DNA of 5,856 nucleotides, taken from the NCBI GenBank assembly GCA_014379785.1, contig JACMLD010000488.1, positions 1 through 5,856 on the forward strand, given 5' to 3'. The translations under genes were made by a program, and so were the position numbers. This DNA comes from Chitinophagaceae bacterium (GTDB taxonomy: Bacteria; Bacteroidota; Bacteroidia; Chitinophagales; Chitinophagaceae). The notes under the pieces are model-generated. The model did no database searches. It saw nothing but the letters and a program-made list of their open reading frames with translations, and was not told the DNA's origin. Positions 1 through 4,986 of the stretch are shown one piece after another; the stretch's first letter is position 1; each line of letters starts with the position of its first letter.

Positions 1-1
1 G

Positions 2-106
2 GATACGGCCGGAGCTGGAACGAAGGCCGCTACGGGCAAGTTGCCATCGAAGCGGGCTGTCAGCGTGGAGTTCGGAGAGGTGACCTACAAAAGGCATACA
101 ACCTAG
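2..106 (+). CDS. Possible C-terminal end of an upstream gene (partial, 5' end outside window)
   Basis: Reading from base 2 gives an open frame of 34 codons ending at the TAG at 104-106. The peptide begins Gly/Ala/Thr-rich (DTAGAGTKAATGK) and continues into an alternating strand-like segment, VSVEFGEVTYKR. That pattern would suit the last beta-strands of a beta-rich protein. The AATGK..KR stretch faintly recalls the repeat motif of the downstream 963-residue protein, which might mean a related neighbour, but the match is too short to rely on. Frame 1 is also open over the same bases (until a TAA at about 154-156) and reads plausibly, so the frame choice is uncertain. The product is not recognisable. 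Confidence 0.3.
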   Translation, partial: DTAGAGTKAATGKLPSKRAVSVEFGEVTYKRHTT

Positions 107-163
107 AGCGGCTATGCATTTTCCGGTGTCGGATCGGATGTTTGCGATTAGGATAATAGATGA

Positions 164-210
164 GGTCCACCTCATCCCTCTCACTGCGCTCCATGTTGAT
201 GAAATGAACC
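164..210. repeat. Diverged palindromic (REP-like) element with 13-bp arms
   Basis: The left arm GGTCCACCTCATC (164-176) and right arm GATGAAATGAACC (198-210) are complementary at 10 of 13 positions. All three differences are transitions that would form G·U wobbles in an RNA copied from the minus strand and C·A mismatches in the plus-strand RNA. The loop (177-197) contains, on the minus strand, the core GAGCGCAGTGAG. This is close to GAGCACAGCGAG in the element at 3406-3443, which is why I place both in one family. It is the most diverged copy in the window. Confidence 0.5.
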
Positions 211-376
211 AGCCTTCTGGATTGACATGGTGTCAGCAACCGACGCATCGGCATCTGCCCGTAGCGGCCTTGGCTCCTGCGGTTAAATTAAAGAAAGCCT
301 CACAGAAAGAATATCAGCAGGAACACAGCCGTGGGGCAGTGACGTGCGGAGGTAGTGACTCAAACCATCGGCACGG

Positions 377-420
377 GATTTCTCCACCCCCTCCGCTTTG
401 CGGAGAGGAGTCGAAATGAC
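377..420. repeat. Palindromic (REP-like) intergenic element
   Basis: Outer arms ATTTC (378-382) and GAAAT (413-417), with CTCC (382-385) against GGAG (407-410), enclose a perfect 6-bp hairpin CTCCGC-TTT-GCGGAG (391-405). The element ends in GAAATGAC. Similar arms recur at 3410-3439 (inverted), and an ATGAC end also closes the copies at 2634-2659 and 3467-3495. It lies about 90 bases ahead of the surface-protein gene. A terminator for upstream transcription is possible, but there is no T-run after the stem. Confidence 0.65.
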
Positions 421-512
421 GGTGCGTATGACTTATAGTCCCGACATCAAATACATATTGATTTTTTGCGTTATACGGATCTGACCACCTTGTAAACCTA
501 AAAACCAATATC

Positions 513-3404
513 ATGAAAAAGGCTGCTTTGCTCCTTTTCGGAATGTATTGCTCTACCTCTGTGTTTCCCCAACCAACTTTAAAAAATTATTTGCTGTCCG
601 GAATTTCGGTGCCATCGGGTAACGGCGGCTCTTCTGAAATACACAATGGACAAGGGATTCATTTCGGCAATCATCTTGATATGGTATTTGGAAACGCGGC
701 GTTCCGGTTTGGACTGGGTGCGTATCTCGGACAAATCACATCACTGGGAACAGACGATGAATACAAAAGAAAAGGTCAGGCCATCGCTGAAAAATTCAGA
801 CTTCCACAGTCTCAGCTGACATACAACGAATCTGCTTTCAGCAGCACACAAATGTTGCTGGGACCGGTTTTGAGCTGGACCAACAAAGATCTCAGTGTAA
901 ACTTTTGGGCGAAGGGAGGATATGGAATAAATCAACCCGGCAGATATGCTGTTGTTTATCGCGAAGGCGTTATTTCTAACAATGTATATGTGAGTCAGGC
1001 CGGCGATAACAAAAATGCGCTTGCATGGAATACAGGTGCGGGTATCCGTTATGATATCAGCAGGCAACTCGGACTGATGCTGAGTGGAAATTATTTCAGC
1101 ACCAAATCGGACCAGTCAACCTATAACTATGAGCGCGAAAAAGGCACTGCGCCTACATTCGTAACATCCGCAAACCAGTTTATCCAGGCGTCCATCGGAT
1201 TACAGTTTGATCTGGGCGGCGGAGAAAAAGAGCAGGTAAAAAGAAAGCGAACATCAAAAACATATTCTGACAAAGCAGATGCTGATAAAACAAGTCGTAA
1301 TGACCGTGAAAAGAAATCGGATGGCGACAGTCTTATATTTGTGCCGGAAAAAATTGAACTGCGTGGCAGCAATGGCAGTGCTGGTACACCGTTGAAAGCC
1401 ATCAATAACTATGTGACTGCATTTGCCTACCGAGGCGCTGATGGAGCGGAAATTGGCCAGTGCAGTGCTTTCCCTGGCGATCCAATCCCCGGTCTTGATA
1501 TAAAATTAAAATCTGTATCTAACGGTCAGGCATACCCCGCCCGTACAAATGCCGATGGAAGTTTTGGTGTGAACAATATTCCGGCAGGTGACTATGTAGC
1601 TCAACTGGCAGAAGAGGCAGTGCCCGTAACCGTTAGAGGAAATCTCGGAGAGAATGGATACAAGGTTTTTGAAAGCGATGAAGGCGGTTGTGGATTGGTG
1701 TCGAACAATATTGTAAATGTAAATGGTAAGACCTATGTGGAAGTTGTGACTGCAAGAGAAGCTGGCAGCGGACTCGCTACCGGACGCAGAGCAGGTAAGG
1801 CGAAGTATGAAAACCTGGTAATAGATGCAGGCAGCAATATCAATAGTCCGAGAGATGCGGGAAGTGGCCTCGCAACAGGCAGACGCACGCACAAGCCATA
1901 CAGGGTGGTAAGCACCGATTTCGATACTGACTTTTCAAAAATATATGCTCATGAAGGCAGGCTTTACGCAGAGGTAATTGCGGCTCATACCGTGAAGAGT
2001 CCGCGTGATGCGGCCAGCGGCCTGGCGACCGGCAAGAGAATGGTTGTTACTGGTGATGTAGACGGTGATGGATTTGAAGACAGTCAGTCTGAATTCCAAA
2101 GCGGCCCTTCCTCTGCCCGTGATGCAGGTTCAGGTCTGCCGACAGGCAAAAGACAATACCAACCCTTATTGATAGTAAGATCTGCGGTATCTGACGATTG
2201 TGATGATGAGGATGCTGCATTTATATTCAAGGATGCAAATGGCAATACTACAGGCAAAGTCAGCAAAGAAATTCTGAAATCCTTTTTTGAAACAGGCGGA
2301 AAATCCCGACAGTCAGAACTAACGGTGATTACAGCCAGGGAAGCGGGTTCGGGAATGGCTACCGGCAGAAGGTCGTCAAAGATTTTGATTCGAGATGGTT
2401 TTAACAGCGGTGAACTGGAGTTGCGCGATGCGGGCAGCGGTATGGCAACCGGAAAGCGTCAGCATAAACCAGTGTTTTTTATAGTCAATCAGACAGAAGA
2501 AGGTGGATTTGTATATGAAGTGGTATCTCCAAGAGATGCTTCCAGTGGACTGCCAACAGGAAGGAGAATGCATATCGTTTCTGGTAATCTTTCTGTGGAG
2601 GATGATAACAGTGCATCAAACAGAGATGCCGGGGGTCCCTCGACTTCGCTCGGGATGACGCATAATGGCCGCCGGCAATATCAGCCGTTGATAATTCGCG
2701 TGGGTGGGGAAGATTATCGTGTCATTCATCGTGATCTGGCTGCCAGGAATGAGATGCGCGCACAGAATAACAATACCGTGAGAAGTAATCGTCACGACAA
2801 TGCCATAATTGTATTTCCGGGTGATGAAGACGGCGATGGCGAAACTGATGAAGTAAGCGTCATGACCATTTCGGATAAGGGAATACAGGAAAGTGGAAAA
2901 GGTATTAATCAGGCCGGAAGGAAAGGGATTCAGGAGAGTGGAAAAGGTATAACCCAGTCGGGAAAAGGAATCAACCAGGCAGGGAAGGGCATTCAGGAGA
3001 ATGGCATCAGACGCAGCGGTGAAAATCCTTTGTTTGAGCAGTCAGGCAACTCGGGCACTAACCCAATGTTCGAAGGAATGGTTGTCAATGGTAGTAACGG
3101 AAACACACATACGCTTTTCCTTGCAAAGGCATTGTCGCTCGAAACCACTTCGCCGTCGGCGGGTAATGAATACAAGACAATTCCGGTAAAATGGGCATCC
3201 CCTGATTTAATTGATAAGGGCAACAAAACTGTTAACACCTCCCGCGGCAATATAAAACATGCCAGCAGAATGAGTTGCCTCGATGGTACCTGTGTCGTAG
3301 ATGCGATTGTTGAAGTCGATGGTGTGGAGTACGAAGCGGTGATCACAGGTAAACTCAAGGCAGGTCATGATGTCGCGCTTAATGCAATCAGGAATATGAA
3401 ATAA
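513..3404 (+). CDS. Exported outer-membrane-type repeat protein, 963 aa, unknown function
   Basis: I do not recognise a named family. Residues 1-20 look like a signal peptide: KK, then a hydrophobic core, with no lipobox cysteine. Residues about 21-237 alternate in the manner of an outer-membrane beta-barrel, with strands such as LSVNFWAKGGYGI and a final strand FIQASIGLQFDLGGG. A Lys/Arg/Asp-rich linker follows (238-275). Residues about 320-366 (GLDIKLKSV...TNADGSFGVNNIPAGDYVAQL) read like a Cna-B/SdrD-type or carboxypeptidase-regulatory-like beta domain. Residues 415-721 carry eight copies of R[DE]A[GAS]SG[LM][AP]TG[KR]R, each between hydrophobic strand-like segments. DxDGDGxxD motifs occur at 515-523 and 771-779, and KGI heptapeptides at 789-831. 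The C-terminal ~100 residues include a CLDGTC pair and VEVDGVEYEAVITGKL. The start at 513 gives the signal peptide directly. The likely location is the outer membrane or cell surface; a role in binding or structure is inference only. Confidence 0.85.
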   Translation: MKKAALLLFGMYCSTSVFPQPTLKNYLLSGISVPSGNGGSSEIHNGQGIHFGNHLDMVFGNAAFRFGLGAYLGQITSLGTDDEYKRKGQAIAEKFRLPQSQLTYNESAFSSTQMLLGPVLSWTNKDLSVNFWAKGGYGINQPGRYAVVYREGVISNNVYVSQAGDNKNALAWNTGAGIRYDISRQLGLMLSGNYFSTKSDQSTYNYEREKGTAPTFVTSANQFIQASIGLQFDLGGGEKEQVKRKRTSKTYSDKADADKTSRNDREKKSDGDSLIFVPEKIELRGSNGSAGTPLKAINNYVTAFAYRGADGAEIGQCSAFPGDPIPGLDIKLKSVSNGQAYPARTNADGSFGVNNIPAGDYVAQLAEEAVPVTVRGNLGENGYKVFESDEGGCGLVSNNIVNVNGKTYVEVVTAREAGSGLATGRRAGKAKYENLVIDAGSNINSPRDAGSGLATGRRTHKPYRVVSTDFDTDFSKIYAHEGRLYAEVIAAHTVKSPRDAASGLATGKRMVVTGDVDGDGFEDSQSEFQSGPSSARDAGSGLPTGKRQYQPLLIVRSAVSDDCDDEDAAFIFKDANGNTTGKVSKEILKSFFETGGKSRQSELTVITAREAGSGMATGRRSSKILIRDGFNSGELELRDAGSGMATGKRQHKPVFFIVNQTEEGGFVYEVVSPRDASSGLPTGRRMHIVSGNLSVEDDNSASNRDAGGPSTSLGMTHNGRRQYQPLIIRVGGEDYRVIHRDLAARNEMRAQNNNTVRSNRHDNAIIVFPGDEDGDGETDEVSVMTISDKGIQESGKGINQAGRKGIQESGKGITQSGKGINQAGKGIQENGIRRSGENPLFEQSGNSGTNPMFEGMVVNGSNGNTHTLFLAKALSLETTSPSAGNEYKTIPVKWASPDLIDKGNKTVNTSRGNIKHASRMSCLDGTCVVDAIVEVDGVEYEAVITGKLKAGHDVALNAIRNMK
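1755..2675 (+). repeat. Eight dispersed copies of a 12-residue motif, R[DE]AxSGxxTG[KR]R
   Basis: Copies begin at 1755, 1851, 2004, 2118, 2337, 2424, 2532 and 2622 (residues 415, 447, 498, 536, 609, 638, 674 and 704). The first seven are 36 nt each with no length change. Spacers vary from 51 to 183 nt, so this is not a tandem array. Codons differ strongly between copies while the residues stay constant, which indicates selection on the peptide. A hydrophobic strand usually precedes (YVEVVTA, LTVITA, YEVVSP) and another follows (PLLIVRS, PVFFIVN, PLIIRVG), so each copy probably forms the turn of a beta-hairpin. The eighth copy is interrupted. Confidence 0.9.
2634..2660. repeat. Palindromic (REP-like) element inside the coding sequence, in frame
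   Basis: Bases 2635-2639 (GTCCC) and 2652-2656 (GGGAT) pair around the loop TCGACTTCGCTC and are followed by GAC. The intergenic copy at 3467-3497 has the same layout, with ATGCC/GGCAT arms, loop TCGGCTTCGCTC and then GAC. The element is read as GPSTSLGMT and splits the eighth motif into RDAG and GRRQYQP. If the ancestral copy had 12 residues, it replaced about five residues with eleven, a net gain of 18 nt that preserves the frame. Confidence 0.8.
2877..3005 (+). repeat. Heptapeptide tandem repeat KGI[QNT][EQ][SAN]G, six units
   Basis: Six units of seven residues (21 nt) occupy residues 789-831, with one extra Arg codon (2919-2921) between units two and three. Lys, Gly and Ile open every unit and Gly closes it; the middle varies among QES, NQA, TQS and QEN. 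KGIQESG-KGINQAG appears twice at the start, with the first repetition separated by the extra Arg, suggesting past duplication of a 14-residue pair. Gly at regular spacing argues against a coiled coil and fits a flexible linker or a short solenoid-like stack. Confidence 0.85.
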
Positions 3405-3405
3405 T

Positions 3406-3443
3406 TGTCATTTCGACCGAGCACAGCGAGTGGAGAAATCCCC
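3406..3443. repeat. Palindromic (REP-like) element, inverted orientation
   Basis: This begins two bases after the TAA of the surface-protein gene. ATTTC (3410-3414) and GAAAT (3435-3439) form the arms around CCGAGCACAGCGAG. The reverse complement reads as the same kind of element as at 377-420 (ATTTCTCC...GAAATGAC). TGTCAT at 3406-3411 is the reverse complement of ATGACA at 3491-3496, so this copy and the next form a head-to-head pair. Confidence 0.75.
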
Positions 3444-3466
3444 AGCTACTACTCAGAGTACCGGCC

Positions 3467-3497
3467 GGGGATGCCTCGGCTTCGCTCGGCATGACAG
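3467..3497. terminator. Palindromic (REP-like) element, possible bidirectional terminator between convergent genes
   Basis: ATGCC (3471-3475) and GGCAT (3488-3492) pair around TCGGCTTCGCTC. It sits three bases from the recR stop codon and, with the inverted copy at 3406-3443, fills nearly all of the 95-base gap between two converging genes. Outer ends TGTCAT/ATGACA and the CCCC (3440-3443)/GGGG (3467-3470) blocks allow the pair to fold into one larger structure. Terminator function is inferred from position and folding; there is no T-tract. Confidence 0.55.
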
Positions 3498-3499
3498 GA

Positions 3500-4123
3500 T
3501 CATTTGTTGATATAACTTTCCACCGGCAGGCGGTTGGACAAACTCCGGGCAAGGGTCATTTCATCTGCATACTCCAGTTCACCGCCAAAGGCAATTCCGC
3601 GCGCAATGGTCGTTACCCGCAGATTGGGATGGGTGGGAGTAAGTTTTTTCTGAATATAATAGATGGTGGTATCTCCCTGGATATTAGGGTTGAGGGCGAA
3701 GATGAGTTCGTCAGGATTTTCTTTCACCACCCTGGCCAGCAGGGATTCGATATTGAGTTGATCCGGTCCGATTCCGTCGAGGGGCGAAATGATTCCGCCC
3801 AACACATGGTAGGTGCCGCTGAATTGCTGCGTGCTTTCAATGGCAATTACATCGCGGATGTTCTCTACCACGCAGATCAGTTCCTGTCGCCTCAGCGGAT
3901 TGCCGCAAATGGAGCAGATCCGCGAGTCGGAAATATTACAGCAACGCTCGCAGTACTGAATCTCCTGTCGCATTTTATTGATAGCCTCAGAAAATCCAAC
4001 TACTTTCTCCGGTTCTGTCTTCAGCAAATGCAGCACCAGCCTCAGGGCCGTTTTTTTGCCGATGCCCGGCAGGCGTGAGAATTCGTTGACAGCGTTCTCG
4101 AGCAGAGAAGAAGAAAATTGCAT
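3500..4123 (-). CDS. recR: Recombination mediator protein RecR
   Basis: RecR works with RecF and RecO to load RecA onto gapped DNA in recombinational repair. The 207-residue protein matches family length and order. A helix-hairpin-helix lies at about 14-34 (LPGIGKKTALRL). Four zinc cysteines are seen at C58, C61, C70 and C73 (CERC...CSIC). The Toprim domain runs from I83, with ICVVEN and LGGIISPLDGIGPDQL, and the conserved C-terminal IARGIAFGGELEYADE follows. An upstream in-frame ATG at 4141 would add six residues, but a TATATTTG promoter box lies inside that extension, so I chose the ATG at 4123. The transcript may then be leaderless or nearly so. It converges on the surface-protein gene and is followed by the paired palindromic elements. 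Confidence 0.97.
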   Translation of the reverse strand: MQFSSSLLENAVNEFSRLPGIGKKTALRLVLHLLKTEPEKVVGFSEAINKMRQEIQYCERCCNISDSRICSICGNPLRRQELICVVENIRDVIAIESTQQFSGTYHVLGGIISPLDGIGPDQLNIESLLARVVKENPDELIFALNPNIQGDTTIYYIQKKLTPTHPNLRVTTIARGIAFGGELEYADEMTLARSLSNRLPVESYINK

Positions 4124-4127
4124 GGGA

Positions 4128-4135
4128 CAAATATA
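4128..4135 (-). promoter_or_regulatory. Bacteroidota -7 box for recR
   Basis: The minus strand reads TATATTTG, an exact TAnnTTTG match, ending four bases before the chosen recR ATG. Transcription would start at about the start codon, implying a leaderless or very short-leader mRNA. No TTTG -33 element is visible at the usual 19-21 bp spacing. Confidence 0.55.
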
Positions 4136-4155
4136 GTTCAAGAAGGGGTGACAGT

Positions 4156-4203
4156 TTAGTTGCCTGACTCGTTGACCTGTTGATTCATTGACCAGGCAAT
4201 TAA
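4156..4203. repeat. Four-unit array of an 8-bp repeat inside an 11-bp inverted repeat
   Basis: Units at exact 8-bp spacing begin at 4164, 4172, 4180 and 4188: CTGACTCG, TTGACCTG, TTGATTCA and TTGACCAG. The array sits in the loop of a hairpin whose arms are TTAGTTGCCTG (4156-4166) and CAGGCAATTAA (4193-4203), complementary except for one G·T pair. It occupies most of the gap between recR and the small membrane-protein gene. Confidence 0.75.
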
Positions 4204-4218
4204 TTTACCTGCCCAGGA

Positions 4219-4563
4219 CTAAATCTGGTCAAAATATCTAAACTGGCTATTCCCGAGCAGGACCAACGAAATAATTAAAAGAATGTAAACCCATATCCTC
4301 ATTGGAATCCAAAACAGTTCGTGAGGTGTGTCCATCCTTTTTTTCTCACCGTTTCTGTCCCGGTAATAGTCATACCTTGTCAAATATGTCCATAAGGCTG
4401 TAGATGCAAACACCAGGCTCATTACCTCATATATATCAATGTTCGCAAAAAAGCCGCCATAAGTCCTCGAAAGAAAACCAGTCAGAATTGCCCAGAAAAA
4501 AGTGGACACTACCAAATAGAGCAGAACAAGAATACCCTTGTTTCTATACACAATTAACCCCAT
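4219..4563 (-). CDS. Small three-helix membrane protein, 114 aa, unknown function
   Basis: I do not recognise a family. Three hydrophobic segments suit membrane helices: residues about 10-31 (GILVLLYLVVSTFFWAILTG), 42-62 and 86-104 (IPMRIWVYILLIISLVLLG). Between helices two and three lies a charged loop, TRYDYYRDRNGEKKRMD. The frame extends upstream to an ATG at 4656, but that 31-residue extension is Arg/Cys-rich, runs into the octamer repeat array and crosses a TATATTTG box. I therefore start at the ATG at 4563 (MGLIVYRNKG). Its neighbour downstream on the same strand is recR, but recR seems to have its own promoter, so co-transcription is not required. The product probably lies in the inner membrane. 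Confidence 0.7.
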   Translation of the reverse strand: MGLIVYRNKGILVLLYLVVSTFFWAILTGFLSRTYGGFFANIDIYEVMSLVFASTALWTYLTRYDYYRDRNGEKKRMDTPHELFWIPMRIWVYILLIISLVLLGNSQFRYFDQI

Positions 4564-4580
4564 ACGTTCTATTATTCGCT

Positions 4581-4588
4581 CAAATATA
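4581..4588 (-). promoter_or_regulatory. Bacteroidota -7 box for the small membrane-protein gene
   Basis: The minus strand reads TATATTTG, identical to the recR box, 17 bases ahead of the ATG at 4563. This predicts a leader of roughly 10-14 nt. No good TTTG -33 element is present at the expected spacing. The box helps decide the start of the downstream gene. Confidence 0.55.
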
Positions 4589-4630
4589 TGGACAGAATGC
4601 CTTTCCCGTCTGTTGCACCTCCTGCCCGGT

Positions 4631-4732
4631 ATTTTCAAAGGCAGACAACCTGTCAACGAATCAACGGATCAACTGATTAACCAGTCAACTAATCAACAAG
4701 TCAACAAACACCTCCCGGCAGGCTTTGAAAAT
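4631..4732. repeat. Eight-unit array of an 8-bp repeat enclosed by 10-bp inverted repeats
   Basis: TCAAC or a one-base variant recurs with exact 8-bp spacing at 4645, 4653, 4661, 4669, 4677, 4685, 4693 and 4701; the two three-base gaps that recur are not fixed. On the minus strand the units read TTGACTTG, TTGATTAG, TTGACTGG and so on, the same consensus as the plus-strand array at 4164-4195. The arms ATTTTCAAAG (4631-4640) and CTTTGAAAAT (4723-4732) are perfect reverse complements. The right arm supplies the TTTG -33 element of the metH-side promoter. Confidence 0.8.
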
Positions 4733-4754
4733 CGAGGTCTAAGCACTACCTTTG
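4724..4754 (+). promoter_or_regulatory. Consensus Bacteroidota promoter upstream of metH
   Basis: TTTG at 4724-4727, a 19-bp spacer, then TACCTTTG at 4747-4754 match the phylum's -33/-7 pattern (TTTG-N19-TAnnTTTG) exactly. Transcription should start at about 4758-4761 and run right. It would yield a leader of about 225 nt before metH, or a short RNA if the following hairpin terminates. Confidence 0.75.
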
Positions 4755-4805
4755 CACTCCACAGGCGGATTTGTTTATTGTTCGGCCTGGCAAAAAACTG
4801 AACTA

Positions 4806-4848
4806 ATAAACGACGATTCTGAATCTTCTTCAGAAATGCTCGTTTTAT
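4806..4848 (+). terminator. Long hairpin in the metH leader, possible terminator or attenuator
   Basis: A perfect 7-bp stem TTCTGAA (4817-4823)/TTCAGAA (4829-4835) closes a TCTTC loop. Outside it, AAACGA (4808-4813) pairs with TCGTTT (4840-4845) after a small internal loop, and further A/T pairs lie beyond. The 3' side ends in TTTTAT. It lies about 50 nt after the predicted transcription start. The stem is AT-rich, so terminator strength is doubtful. Confidence 0.45.
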
Positions 4849-4902
4849 AGTCAGCCAAAAGGCCAAAAATCAAAGAAAATCCATCTGTCAGCAATAAAAG
4901 GC

Positions 4903-4927
4903 CCATCCTGAGCCGTTACCGGGATGG
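4903..4927 (+). promoter_or_regulatory. Small hairpin over alternative metH start codons
   Basis: CCATCC (4903-4908) and GGATGG (4922-4927) form a perfect 6-bp stem with a 13-nt loop. The 3' arm includes an in-frame ATG at 4924, and another in-frame ATG follows at 4933. If either upstream start is used, this structure could hide it. A regulatory role is inference. Confidence 0.35.
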
Positions 4928-4986
4928 AATCCATGTCTAACAAGCTTTCCCGCCAGCGGCAGCAGGAAAGAGCAAAAACAAAGAAC

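Larger units (their letters stand above)
107..512. other. Intergenic region without a convincing gene
   Basis: About 400 bases separate the possible upstream gene end from the start of the large surface-protein gene. The short open frames on both strands (for example 114-419 plus and 60-254 minus) give low-complexity, Arg/His/Pro-rich peptides with no recognisable fold, and they run through palindromic repeats. I treat the region as non-coding. It contains two repeat elements, listed separately. No clear TAnnTTTG promoter box was found ahead of position 513. The stretch just before the start codon is A-rich and has no Shine-Dalgarno sequence, which is normal for this phylum. Confidence 0.6.

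Noticed and set aside
1..156. Alternative frame-1 gene end
   Set aside because: The frame is open to a TAA near 154 but its second half becomes Arg/Cys-rich and reads less like protein than frame 2; neither is secure.
60..514. Small open frames on both strands in the left intergenic region
   Set aside because: They cross palindromic elements, give Arg/His/Pro-rich peptides and have no promoter or start support.
2993..3358. 121-codon minus-strand open frame inside the surface-protein gene
   Set aside because: It is antisense to a continuous coding frame and has no start context or recognisable domain.
3491..4078. 195-codon open frame on the plus strand opposite recR
   Set aside because: It is antisense to a clear RecR coding sequence and its peptide has no recognisable features; it is a shadow of the real gene.
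4564..4656. Longer start for the small membrane protein (145 aa)
   Set aside because: The added 31 residues cross the TATATTTG box and reach into the octamer array; the shorter start fits the promoter better.
4642..4705. CRISPR array
   Set aside because: The unit is 8 bp with partly variable bases and no spacers of 25-40 bp, and no cas gene is present.
4404..4801. Plus-strand open frames across the membrane-protein gene and octamer array
   Set aside because: They translate repeat DNA into Asn/Gln/Ser-rich peptide and lie opposite a gene with good membrane helices and a promoter box.
4760..4986. Cobalamin or SAM riboswitch ahead of metH
   Set aside because: I looked for a B12-box-like GCCACTG and for SAM-I and SAM-II conserved cores and did not find them; a novel class cannot be excluded.
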